The position numbers and the translations under genes are program-made. Under the pieces are notes generated by a model. That model ran no database searches. It was not told the DNA's origin and worked only from the letters and a program-made list of their open reading frames with translations. A stretch of DNA of 64,000 nucleotides from SZUA-584 sp040768905 (lineage in GTDB: Bacteria > Bacillota > Clostridia > Christensenellales > SZUA-584), in assembly GCA_040768905.1 (NCBI GenBank), contig JAXGMA010000001.1, positions 744,001 through 808,000 of the forward strand, read 5' to 3'. Below are positions 24,883 to 33,334 of the stretch, piece after piece. Position 1 is the stretch's first letter. The number at the start of each line of letters is the position of its first letter.

Positions 24883-26412
24883 ATGGTTAAAGAAAATGAT
24901 ACCGCACAAGAATCAAACACCATCAGGGTCGATATGACGGATATCAGCAAACACTTCGGCGGTGTTAAAGCGCTTGAGGATGTCTCATTGAAAGTGAAGC
25001 AAGGTGAAATTCACGCTCTGATGGGGGAGAATGGTGCCGGAAAATCCACTTTGATGAAGATTCTTTCCGGAGCTTATACCAAAGATAAAGGGACTATCAT
25101 CATCGAAGGAAAAGAGGCGAACATTACCAGCCCGAAGAGCGGCAGGGAGCACGGCATATCCATCATCTATCAGGAATTTGCCTTGGCTCCTGATCTGACA
25201 GTGGCTGAAAACATTTTTATCGATAACCTTGGGTCTGGAAAGTCGGTCATCGACTGGAAACAACTTAGAAAAAATGCACAGGAGCTGCTTAATGAGCTTG
25301 GGTTTGGCAATATTAACGTGAGAGCCAAAGTGCGTGATATATCTGTGGCCTATCAGCAGGTCGTCGAGATATGCAAAGCGATTTCAAGGAAGTGTTCCGT
25401 ATTGGTTTTGGATGAACCTACGGCGGTGCTTGCCTCCAATGAAGTCAAGCAATTATTCAAACTCTTAAGGCAATTAAAACAGCAAGGGGTCAGTATCATC
25501 TATGTTTCACATCGCTTGAATGAGATCTTTGAAATGTGCGACAGGATCACAGTGCTCAAGGACGGCAAGAACGTTGATACGGTCAATGTGACAGATATTG
25601 ATGAACACAGATTGGCGACCATGATGGTTGGCCGCGAACTTAAAGACTTGTTTCCGCCTCGGCATGCAAAGATCGGTGATGTTGTCCTCAAGGTTGAAGA
25701 TATTACAAACGGAAGACGCGCCAGAAATATTTCGCTTGAAGTCAGATCTGGGGAAGTTCTCGGAATCAGCGGGTTGATAGGTTCCGGTCGTACAGAAACA
25801 ATGCGGGCGGTTTTCGGCGCGGACAGAAAAGATTCAGGCGTTGTCTATTTATTTGATAAGAAAGTGCATATCAAAAAGCCGCGCCATGCAGTCAAGCTCG
25901 GGATGGGCATGCTGCCTGAAGACAGAAAAGCACAAGGCGTTTTGCTTAACATGTCTGTGAAGGTCAATTCAACATTAAGTTCCATCAATAAGTTCAGCGG
26001 GCTGTTCGGCTGGATCAACAAAAAACAGGAAACGTCGACGGTCAGAGATCTTGTCAAAAAAATGACTGTCAAAACAACATCTATTGATTCGTTGGTGAAC
26101 AGCTTGTCAGGCGGCAACCAGCAAAAAGTATCGCTCATCAAATGGCTGGCTTCCGGCTGTAAGGTCATCATACTTGATGAACCGACACGGGGTGTCGATA
26201 TCGGCGCAAAAGTTGAGATCTACAAGGTCATTAACCAGCTTGCTGAAGAAGGTGTCGCATTGATCATGATCTCGTCCGAAATGCAGGAAGTGGTCGGCAT
26301 GAGTGACAGAATAATCGTCATGCGGGAAGGAAAGCTCATGGGAGAGCTCAACGGCAATGAAGCCAGTGAACAAAGCTTAATCAATTTATGTATGGGGGTA
26401 GCCTGTCAATGA
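24883..26412 (+). CDS. sugar ABC importer, ATP-binding protein (RbsA/MglA type)
   Basis: 509 residues with two fused nucleotide-binding domains, as in ribose/galactose importers. First domain: Walker A MGENGAGKST (residues 48-56) and Walker B VLVLDEPTAVLA; its signature is degenerate (ISVAYQQ). Second domain: a degenerate P-loop SGLIGSGRTE, intact signature LSGGNQQKV and Walker B VIILDEPTRGVDIG. This asymmetry is normal for the CUT2 family. It drives uptake of a monosaccharide or polyol. Stop codon overlaps the permease start (ATGA). Confidence 0.95.
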   Translation: MVKENDTAQESNTIRVDMTDISKHFGGVKALEDVSLKVKQGEIHALMGENGAGKSTLMKILSGAYTKDKGTIIIEGKEANITSPKSGREHGISIIYQEFALAPDLTVAENIFIDNLGSGKSVIDWKQLRKNAQELLNELGFGNINVRAKVRDISVAYQQVVEICKAISRKCSVLVLDEPTAVLASNEVKQLFKLLRQLKQQGVSIIYVSHRLNEIFEMCDRITVLKDGKNVDTVNVTDIDEHRLATMMVGRELKDLFPPRHAKIGDVVLKVEDITNGRRARNISLEVRSGEVLGISGLIGSGRTETMRAVFGADRKDSGVVYLFDKKVHIKKPRHAVKLGMGMLPEDRKAQGVLLNMSVKVNSTLSSINKFSGLFGWINKKQETSTVRDLVKKMTVKTTSIDSLVNSLSGGNQQKVSLIKWLASGCKVIILDEPTRGVDIGAKVEIYKVINQLAEEGVALIMISSEMQEVVGMSDRIIVMREGKLMGELNGNEASEQSLINLCMGVACQ

Positions 26413-27419
26413 AGAATGATCAAATAAATCAAAACGGCAAAGCTTTTTCGGTTAAAGAATTCGTGCTCAGGTACAATGCTGTCATTATGCTTATCGCTTT
26501 AATCATCGTATCAAGCTTGCTTTCCAATGTGTTTTTCACCACGATAAACATTTTTAATCTTCTGCGGCAAAATACACCCTTGCTTATGGTCAGCTTAGGG
26601 ATGCTCATGGTCATCTTAACAGGCGGGATCGATCTTTCTGTGGGCTCTATTGCCGGTGTCAGCGCGATGGTATTATCAGTAGCCATAGAATCGTGGAAAT
26701 GGAGCAGTGCAGTCGGATTGATCATGGGGATACTCTTTGCCTTGATCATTGGGTTTGCCATCGGCAGTTTCAGCGGCTTGCTTGTATCCATACTCCGCAT
26801 GGCGCCTTTTGTCGCCACGCTCGCAGTCATGACGATGGGACGCGGGCTTGCGTTCCTGATCACAAACGGCCAGCCGGTCAGGCTGTCTACAGATATGACG
26901 GCGACAAAGATCTTAAACGAAATCGGCAGCGGCAATGTGCCTTTGCTGGGTTTTCCCTGGCCGATTTTGATCGGCATCATCGTTGTTGTCTTGTTCATTC
27001 TCGTGACACGGTATACGACATTTGGTAGACTTGTCATTGCAACAGGCAGCAATGAAACTGCGGTTCGTCTTGCGGGTATCACCGTTGAAAAATATAAATT
27101 TTTCGCATATGCACTCAGCGGTGTCTTGAGCGCTTTGGCTGGAATCATATCAACATCAAGAGCAACGATAGGCGTACCGATAGCGGGACAGGGTTATGAA
27201 CTAGATGCAATCGCTGCATGTGTGATCGGCGGCGCCAGCCTCGCAGGCGGGAAAGGCACAGTGTTCAACACTTTGATCGGCGTTATAGTATTAGGCTTGA
27301 TCACAAACATTATGAACCTTTTAAGTGTTGCGGCTTATCCGCAGCAAATAATAAAAGGCGCTATAATTATACTCGCTGTGTTGCTTCAGGGTATCACCAG
27401 CAAGAAGGACAGTGTGTAG
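26409..27419 (+). CDS. sugar ABC importer, permease (RbsC type)
   Basis: 336 residues, very hydrophobic, eight to ten membrane segments. Family segments GGIDLSVGSIAGVSAM, ATGSNETAVRLAGI and VIGGASLAGGKGTV are typical of CUT2 permeases. Start chosen at 26409 (MKNDQINQNG), which overlaps the ATPase stop and has a G-rich site upstream; the open frame also reaches 26388 inside the ATPase gene. Works as a homodimer with the ATPase. Confidence 0.94.
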   Translation: MKNDQINQNGKAFSVKEFVLRYNAVIMLIALIIVSSLLSNVFFTTINIFNLLRQNTPLLMVSLGMLMVILTGGIDLSVGSIAGVSAMVLSVAIESWKWSSAVGLIMGILFALIIGFAIGSFSGLLVSILRMAPFVATLAVMTMGRGLAFLITNGQPVRLSTDMTATKILNEIGSGNVPLLGFPWPILIGIIVVVLFILVTRYTTFGRLVIATGSNETAVRLAGITVEKYKFFAYALSGVLSALAGIISTSRATIGVPIAGQGYELDAIAACVIGGASLAGGKGTVFNTLIGVIVLGLITNIMNLLSVAAYPQQIIKGAIIILAVLLQGITSKKDSV

Positions 27420-27565
27420 CCTTAAGGCTATACATTTGTCAAGACACACAAAATAAAACGACATAATGAAAAAACGGCTGTAAAAAGGGCATATTAACAA
27501 AAAATGTTATGTCATTTTCACAGGCTTGGTTAAGTATTGAATAAAGCTGATAAGGAGAGTTTGTT

Positions 27566-28672
27566 ATGACTCAGATATTTGGATCGCCGGGGAAATACAT
27601 ACAGGGCTTTGGCGAGCTCAACAGAATAAAGCAGCATATCTCATGGATCGGAGATTCATATCTTGTAATTGCAAGTCAGAACAGGATAAATGATCTTGGA
27701 AAAAAGATAAAAAACAGTTTCGGGTCAGATTTCCACGTTATCTTCGAAAGGTTTAACGGAGAAAGCACAAAAATTGAAGTTAAGCGCCTTGCTGATATCG
27801 CAACAAAAGAAAAATGCAAAGGTATTATTGGCATGGGCGGCGGTAAAGTCATTGATACCGCAAAAACAGTCGGCGACCAGTTAAATCTGCCCACAGTGAT
27901 CATTCCGACGACAGCGTCAAATGACGCTGCGACGAGTGCATTGGCTGCCATGTATTTTGAAGACGGCGCCTTGGATGAACTTGTATTTTTCAATAAAAAC
28001 CCGGATATCGTTCTGGTTGATACGGAAGTCATCATGAATGCGCCTGTCAGGTTTCTGGTGGCTGGTATGGGCGATACGCTTTCAACCTATTTTGGGGCGC
28101 GTGTATGTGTTCAAGGATATAAAAACAATTACTACAATGCTAAAGCGACCGAAACATCCTTTGCGCTTGCAAAGCTGTCCTACGAACTGGTCAGAAAATA
28201 CGGATTGTCCGCAAAGATAGCCTGTGAGAACAAAGTCATGACGAAAGATCTTAACCGGATCATCGAGGCGAATATTTTGCTGAGCGGCGTGGGCTTTGAG
28301 ACCAACGGCATTGCTTCCGACCATTGCTTCTATTTTGGTTTTTGTGACTTAACGCACAGGGAAGAACACATGTATCACGGAGAATACGTTTCGTTTTCAA
28401 CTTGCTGCATGCTTGTGCTTGAAGGGGCGCCCAAGGAAGAGTTGGATGAGATATACAGTTTTTGCGTCAGCGTCGGCCTTCCGATCACTTTAGACCAGAT
28501 CATGTTGGGTGATCTGACTGACGAAGAATTTGATATTGTGGCAAAAGGCGTCTTAAAGCATGATACGACACACTACCACCCGTTTGAAGTCACGCAGACA
28601 GATGTTTTGGGTGCGATAAAAACGGCAGACGCCATAGGTAAACTATACCTTTCGGGAAACCGATTGGTTTGA
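27566..28672 (+). CDS. glycerol dehydrogenase-like iron/zinc alcohol dehydrogenase
   Basis: 368 residues, glycerol dehydrogenase (GldA) branch of the group III family. NAD site GMGGGKVIDTAK, PTTASNDAATSA substrate loop, metal ligands Asp in GMGDTLS, His in ASDHCFYFGF and His in EHMYHGEYVS. It would oxidise glycerol or a similar vicinal diol, or reduce dihydroxyacetone. It sits inside the ABC operon between the permease and the binding protein, so its substrate is probably close to the imported compound. AAGGAG precedes the ATG. Confidence 0.88.
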   Translation: MTQIFGSPGKYIQGFGELNRIKQHISWIGDSYLVIASQNRINDLGKKIKNSFGSDFHVIFERFNGESTKIEVKRLADIATKEKCKGIIGMGGGKVIDTAKTVGDQLNLPTVIIPTTASNDAATSALAAMYFEDGALDELVFFNKNPDIVLVDTEVIMNAPVRFLVAGMGDTLSTYFGARVCVQGYKNNYYNAKATETSFALAKLSYELVRKYGLSAKIACENKVMTKDLNRIIEANILLSGVGFETNGIASDHCFYFGFCDLTHREEHMYHGEYVSFSTCCMLVLEGAPKEELDEIYSFCVSVGLPITLDQIMLGDLTDEEFDIVAKGVLKHDTTHYHPFEVTQTDVLGAIKTADAIGKLYLSGNRLV

Positions 28673-28725
28673 TAAAGTTTATCGGCCCATAATGGCTGAT
28701 AATAGAAAAAACAGGAGGAAGTAGA

Positions 28726-30084
28726 ATGAACAGAGCAAAAAAGAGTTTTGTATTGTTGCTGGCTTTATGTATGGTCTTTGCCATCGTGATGGCAGGATGT
28801 ACAGAAGCGCCCCCGGCACAGCCGGCAGACCCCGCGAAACCGGCAGACCCCGCGAAACCGGCAGACCCCGCGAAACCGGCAGAACCAGCGGCCAATACGG
28901 ACGGCGAGCTGCATGAACTTTACACATTGTTGCCGCAAACCTCGCTGACGGGTGTTGTCAGCCCGGAGCTAAAGGACAGAGCGAACATCGACAAGGCATG
29001 GCCTAAGACTCCGAAAGACCCCAATAAAATAGTGATCGGCTGGACGGAGATCACGCTTGGCAACCCATGGTTCATCGGAGTTCAGAAGGCTGCCGAAGAG
29101 GCAGCAGCCAAATACGGCTTCCAGCTCGATATGCTTGTGGCCGATGGCAGCGTTGAAAGACAGAGCGAGCACATCGATTCATTCATCACCAGGGGCGTTG
29201 ACATTATCGTCGTTGACCCATGTGACGTTTTGGGTCCTGTGAATGACATCAAGAGAGCTGTCGAAGCCGGTATCCCGGTCGTCGGCATGGGCACGGTTAT
29301 GGACGATTCAGCCCCGATCTTAACGACAGTTATTCTTAATCCGTTTGAAGTCGGATATTCCTGCGGTGAGTATATTTCCACAAAATACGAACCGGACCAG
29401 AACGTAAACCTTGCCATCGTGCTTGGCGTAATGGGCAACTCGACATCTGAAAGCCGTATCTGCGGCGGCATCAGCGGCATGATCGCTGAACGCCAGAGAC
29501 AAAACGGCACATTCACATCAAAAGAAGATGCCATCCTTGCAGGCTACAACTTGTTTGACCAGGTGAAGAGAACAGGCAAAGGAGAAGACCCTGTCAATAA
29601 ATTTACGGTACTGGCATATGGCGACGGAAATTGGACAGAAGAAGACGGCCTGGCTGTGACGGAAGATATCCTGACAGCTGTCGGCGACCAGCTTGACCTG
29701 ATCATTGCATGTAATGACTTCGAAGCACTTGGCGCTCTAAAAGCAGTTAAGGCTCGTGGCCTTCAGGACAAAATCAAGATCGCTGCATTTGCTGACGGCG
29801 CAAAGACAGGCCTTGACGCAGTCAAAGCTGGCGACCTTATCTGCACCGGCACATTCGGCGGCCCTGGATTTGGCGCACATACCATCGAGTTCATCAAAGC
29901 GATCTTCATAGACGGAAAAGATCCGAGCAATCTGCCCATGGGAACATTCGGCCCCGTGTCTGTCATCAACCGCGAGAACATGGATCAGTACTATGATGAT
30001 GACCCGAACAACGAGTTTTACAAGATACCTGGCTTTGAATTCCCCAAATCAATACCTGAAATAAAAGCATCATTTGGGAACTAA
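28726..30084 (+). CDS. sugar ABC importer, substrate-binding lipoprotein
   Basis: 452 residues. Lipoprotein signal peptide with lipobox VMAGC (Cys25), then a Pro/Ala/Asp-rich linker of repeated PADPAK units, then a type 1 periplasmic-binding domain (PNKIVIGWTEITLGNPWFIG onwards, TRGVDIIVVDPCD, IIACNDFEALGALKA, GTFGGPGFGAHTIEF). About 100 residues longer than a standard ribose-binding protein, partly from the linker and an insertion. It captures the substrate outside the membrane for the RbsA/RbsC-type pair. It lies two genes after the permease, separated by the GldA-like gene. Confidence 0.92.
   Translation: MNRAKKSFVLLLALCMVFAIVMAGCTEAPPAQPADPAKPADPAKPADPAKPAEPAANTDGELHELYTLLPQTSLTGVVSPELKDRANIDKAWPKTPKDPNKIVIGWTEITLGNPWFIGVQKAAEEAAAKYGFQLDMLVADGSVERQSEHIDSFITRGVDIIVVDPCDVLGPVNDIKRAVEAGIPVVGMGTVMDDSAPILTTVILNPFEVGYSCGEYISTKYEPDQNVNLAIVLGVMGNSTSESRICGGISGMIAERQRQNGTFTSKEDAILAGYNLFDQVKRTGKGEDPVNKFTVLAYGDGNWTEEDGLAVTEDILTAVGDQLDLIIACNDFEALGALKAVKARGLQDKIKIAAFADGAKTGLDAVKAGDLICTGTFGGPGFGAHTIEFIKAIFIDGKDPSNLPMGTFGPVSVINRENMDQYYDDDPNNEFYKIPGFEFPKSIPEIKASFGN
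28822..28875 (+). repeat. three perfect 18-bp tandem repeats in the lipoprotein linker
   Basis: Unit CCGGCAGACCCCGCGAAA at 28822, 28840 and 28858, followed by a partial fourth copy. Each encodes PADPAK. The unit is in frame, so copy number can change the length of the linker without breaking the gene. Confidence 0.95.
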
Positions 30085-30117
30085 TGAGTAAAAAGACCGG
30101 CTAGACATGCTTTATCT

Positions 30118-30149
30118 CCCAGGCGCACAGATTATTCTGTGCGCCTGGG
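30118..30149. terminator. perfect 13-bp hairpin after the binding-protein gene
   Basis: CCCAGGCGCACAG, 6-nt loop ATTATT, CTGTGCGCCTGGG. No T run follows directly (TATAAAG), so it may terminate poorly, protect the 3' end of the abundant binding-protein mRNA, or be a regulator site. Confidence 0.6.
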
Positions 30150-30222
30150 TATAAAGAGTCGAACAAACAGAATATTTTTTTAAGAATCATCAATTTTTTT
30201 AACTTAATTTAAGGAAAACACA

Positions 30223-31254
30223 ATGAAAGCTGCTGTTGTAAATAGTATTGGAAAAGTATGCCTGGAGGAAAGAATCATACCGCAGGCAGGAAAAAATGAA
30301 GCCCTTGTTAAGGTCATATATGGTGGCATATGCGGAACGGATGTCCACGTTATGATGGGCAAACACAAAACAGCTAAATACCCTGTTGTTTTGGGGCATG
30401 AGTTTATTGGCAAGCTTGTTGAACTCAACACGGCAGATGACATCGATGCAAAACCGGGAGACCTCGTTTTTGTACAGCCGTTTGAGTCCTGTGGAATCTG
30501 TGAGGCCTGCATTGAGGGCAGAGAGAATGTCTGCAGCAAACTTGCGATTCTCGGTGTGCATCGCGATGGCTGTTTTGCTGAGTATGTCTCGGTTCCTGCC
30601 AGTAAAGTCTTTAAAATGCCGGATAACCTTGATATGAAGCTGGCTACACTTGTCGAACCGTTGGCGGTCGCGGTCCATGATGTGAAACAAAGCGGTTTAA
30701 AGCTTGGCCAAACAGCTTTGATAATTGGCGGAGGGCCCATCGGTTTACTGATCGCTATAGTAGCAAGATTGGCGGGCGCAACAAAAATCGTTGTCAGCGA
30801 AGTGAATGACTATAGGCTGCGTTTTGCTGAAAAACTTGGTTTCAAAATCATAGATGCAAAAAAATCAGATTTGAGAAGCATGGCCAAAGACTTCACCGGG
30901 TCGAAAGGTTTTGATGTGGTGTTCGAAGTTTCGGGCACAAAAATAGCGACTGAGCAAATGACGGAGTGCGTGAAGACTGGTGGAAGGATCGTGATCGTCG
31001 GCGTACCGGGAGATAAATATGTTGTTGATACAGGATTGATGCTTGCCAAGGAGATCGAAATGGTGGGTGTCAGGATACACGCCACTAAAAATTATGTGGC
31101 CGCCATTGAAATTCTTAAATCTAATATCATTAACGATCAGTTAATAGACTTTATTGACAGTGAATTTTCGTTGGATAAAATAGAAGAAGCGATGAAATAT
31201 TCGATCGAAGATCAGAAGCATTTTAAAACGCTAATAAAAATTGGGGAGATTTAA
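30223..31254 (+). CDS. zinc-dependent medium-chain dehydrogenase 5
   Basis: 343 residues. Catalytic zinc residues in GICGTDVHVMMGKHK and GHEFIG, structural zinc CGICEACIEGRENVC, nucleotide fold IIGGGPIGLLI. Resembles dehydrogenase 4 (17275) in the MGKH and YP regions. Starts at the only suitable ATG, with AAGGA upstream. Begins the third unit of the island (30223-34168), with no clear promoter recognised. Confidence 0.88.
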   Translation: MKAAVVNSIGKVCLEERIIPQAGKNEALVKVIYGGICGTDVHVMMGKHKTAKYPVVLGHEFIGKLVELNTADDIDAKPGDLVFVQPFESCGICEACIEGRENVCSKLAILGVHRDGCFAEYVSVPASKVFKMPDNLDMKLATLVEPLAVAVHDVKQSGLKLGQTALIIGGGPIGLLIAIVARLAGATKIVVSEVNDYRLRFAEKLGFKIIDAKKSDLRSMAKDFTGSKGFDVVFEVSGTKIATEQMTECVKTGGRIVIVGVPGDKYVVDTGLMLAKEIEMVGVRIHATKNYVAAIEILKSNIINDQLIDFIDSEFSLDKIEEAMKYSIEDQKHFKTLIKIGEI

Positions 31255-31298
31255 GTGTACTTCATATATAAATAAAGAAAATCATGCGGAGGGGCATA

Positions 31299-32093
31299 TT
31301 GATATATATCAACCAGGATAAGTGTATAGGATGCCAAAGCTGTGCAAAGGCTTGTCCAGTCAGAGTTTTGGAAATGGATTCAGATCAAAAGGCATTTGTC
31401 AAAAGGCCGACCTTTTGTATTCGCTGCGCCCATTGCTTAAGCGTCTGTCCTTCAGGCGCTGTCTCTTCAGATTTTGAAGATTCAGTACCGGATAAAAGCA
31501 TAAAAGGACTTGATATGCCAAGCACTCAGCAGGTCGAGAACCTGATCCTAACAAGAAGAAGCATCCGCTCATATTCAAAGCAAGCCATTCCAAGAGAGAT
31601 GATTGAAAAGCTGCTTTTGCTTGCAGCGCAGGCTCCGACGGCCAGAAATGCGCAGGATGTCAAGTATATCGTTGTATCTGATCCGGATAAAACCAAAGAG
31701 CTTGAAAAACTGGCACAAGACTATTTCAGAGCTCAAAAGAACGACAATATCGGAGTGATCACGAGAGATGCGGGTTTTGAGCTGCTGCTTGGAGCGCCTG
31801 TAACGATCGGGTTCTATGCTGAAAAACGTGAACAGGGCAACGCCAATGAGGCATTATGGAATTGTCTGATCGCTGCGCACAACCTTTTGCTTGCAGCGCA
31901 TGGCATGGGGCTCGGCGGATGCTATAACGGGCTTCTGCTGCATGCTTACCGAAACAAACAGGAATTAAAAAGCTTTTTTGATATGCCAAAGGAAGCAGAA
32001 ATCTATATGTTTGTCGTTATTGGATATCCCGATCCGGACATTTATTATTCAGAGACCATTGCGAGAAAACATCCGCAAGTTATTTGGAGATAA
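31299..32093 (+). CDS. ferredoxin-nitroreductase fusion protein
   Basis: About 264 residues. An N-terminal dicluster ferredoxin domain has CIGCQSCAKACP and CIRCAHCLSVCP (two 4Fe-4S clusters). A nitroreductase-family FMN domain follows (RRSIRSYSKQAIPREMIEKLL, APTARNAQ, GAPVTIGFY, LLAAHGMGLGGCY). The ATG at 31284 lies upstream of, and includes, the GGAGGGG; the TTG at 31299 is four bases after that site and begins MIYINQDKC, so it is preferred. The fusion would pass electrons between ferredoxin-type clusters and FMN, acting on a quinone, flavin or activated double bond. Confidence 0.85.
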   Translation: MIYINQDKCIGCQSCAKACPVRVLEMDSDQKAFVKRPTFCIRCAHCLSVCPSGAVSSDFEDSVPDKSIKGLDMPSTQQVENLILTRRSIRSYSKQAIPREMIEKLLLLAAQAPTARNAQDVKYIVVSDPDKTKELEKLAQDYFRAQKNDNIGVITRDAGFELLLGAPVTIGFYAEKREQGNANEALWNCLIAAHNLLLAAHGMGLGGCYNGLLLHAYRNKQELKSFFDMPKEAEIYMFVVIGYPDPDIYYSETIARKHPQVIWR

Positions 32094-32120
32094 CAATTCT
32101 ATTTTTGAGAGGTTTATAAC

Positions 32121-33290
32121 ATGATTGATTTTGAGTTTCAGAATAAAACGCGAATTATTTTTGGAAAAGGCAAAGAAAAAACGATCGGTGAGCAAATAAA
32201 GCCTTACAGCAACAATATATTGTTTGTGCATTATGGCGACGGTATCATTGAGAGTTTGGGATTGTATGACAGTATAGTCGCTTCGCTGAAGGCAAATGGC
32301 ATAAGCTTTACGGAGCTAAAAGGGATAAAGCCAAACCCTGAGTTGGGCAAGGTAAAAGAAGGCATAGAAGTTTGCCGGAAAAACAACATCGGTTTTGTGT
32401 TGGCAGTCGGCGGCGGCAGCGTGATCGACACAGTCAAAGGCATTGCAGCCGGTGTGCCATACAGCGGAGATCTCTGGGATTATTTTGAAGGCAAAGCAGG
32501 GATAGTACAAACAGCGCTGCCTACTGGAGTGATCGTGACGCTGCCCGCCTCAGGAAGCGAGACCAGTACCGGGACGGTCATCACGAAAGAAAACGGTAAA
32601 TACAAAAGATTCATTGACAGCAACGAGCTTCGGCCACAGTTTGCGATTCTCAATCCTGAGCTTACTTTGAAGCTGCCTCCGTTTTTGACTGCATGCGGAA
32701 TCGCAGACATCATCTCCCACACTATGGAGAAATATTTTACGCAGGTAAAAGGCGTTGACTTTATTGATCGGCTTTCGGAGGCGTTGATGCGTTCAATGAT
32801 CGTCAACGGCAGAAAACTTCTTGAATCTCCCGGGGATTATAATGCGCGTGCAGATGTAATGCTGGCGGCCTCGTTTTCTCACAACGGATATCTTGATTCC
32901 GGCAGGACTGCGGATTGGGCAAGCCATATCATCGAGCATGAGTTAAGCGCGCTGTACGGAGTAACCCACGCTGCCGGGCTGACGGCAGTAATCCCGGCCT
33001 GGATGTCATATGTATACAAAAGCGGGCTTGAACGCTTCGTTCAATACGCCGTAAGAGTCTGGGATGTTGATGTCGAATATGGAAGTTTTGAAGATGTCGC
33101 TCTTGAGGGCATAAAAAGAACAAAATTATTCTTTAAAGAATTAGGGCTGCCAACCAGCTTGAAGGAGCTGGATATTGATAACAGCCGATTTGAAGAAATG
33201 GCTGCAAAAGCCACAGAAAACGGAGATGTCGGAAGCTTTTTGAAGCTTGGCAAGCAGGATATCATCAATATCCTTGAATCTGCTTTATAA
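32121..33290 (+). CDS. iron-containing alcohol dehydrogenase 3 (butanol dehydrogenase-like)
   Basis: 389 residues, group III family, NADPH-type butanol dehydrogenase branch. Cofactor site VGGGSVIDTVKGIA, PASGSETSTG loop, iron ligands in DIISHTMEKYF and WASHIIEHELSALYGVTHAAG. Would reduce an aldehyde to dispose of reducing equivalents. A GAGAGG site precedes the ATG. Third iron dehydrogenase of the island; it is different from the other two in the cofactor loop. Confidence 0.9.
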   Translation: MIDFEFQNKTRIIFGKGKEKTIGEQIKPYSNNILFVHYGDGIIESLGLYDSIVASLKANGISFTELKGIKPNPELGKVKEGIEVCRKNNIGFVLAVGGGSVIDTVKGIAAGVPYSGDLWDYFEGKAGIVQTALPTGVIVTLPASGSETSTGTVITKENGKYKRFIDSNELRPQFAILNPELTLKLPPFLTACGIADIISHTMEKYFTQVKGVDFIDRLSEALMRSMIVNGRKLLESPGDYNARADVMLAASFSHNGYLDSGRTADWASHIIEHELSALYGVTHAAGLTAVIPAWMSYVYKSGLERFVQYAVRVWDVDVEYGSFEDVALEGIKRTKLFFKELGLPTSLKELDIDNSRFEEMAAKATENGDVGSFLKLGKQDIINILESAL

Positions 33291-33334
33291 AGATGTGAAT
33301 GAAAAAGGTTAAGACACGAAGAGGTATGTGATTT

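Noticed and set aside
26429..27148. 239-codon open frame on the minus strand
   Set aside because: Antisense to the ABC permease; no start site and no recognisable domain.
28822..28875. Tandem repeats as a possible CRISPR
   Set aside because: 18-bp units with no spacers, in frame in a coding region.
28590..28895. Minus-strand frame with repeated GSAGFA units
   Set aside because: Reverse reading of the PADPAK repeats of the lipoprotein gene.
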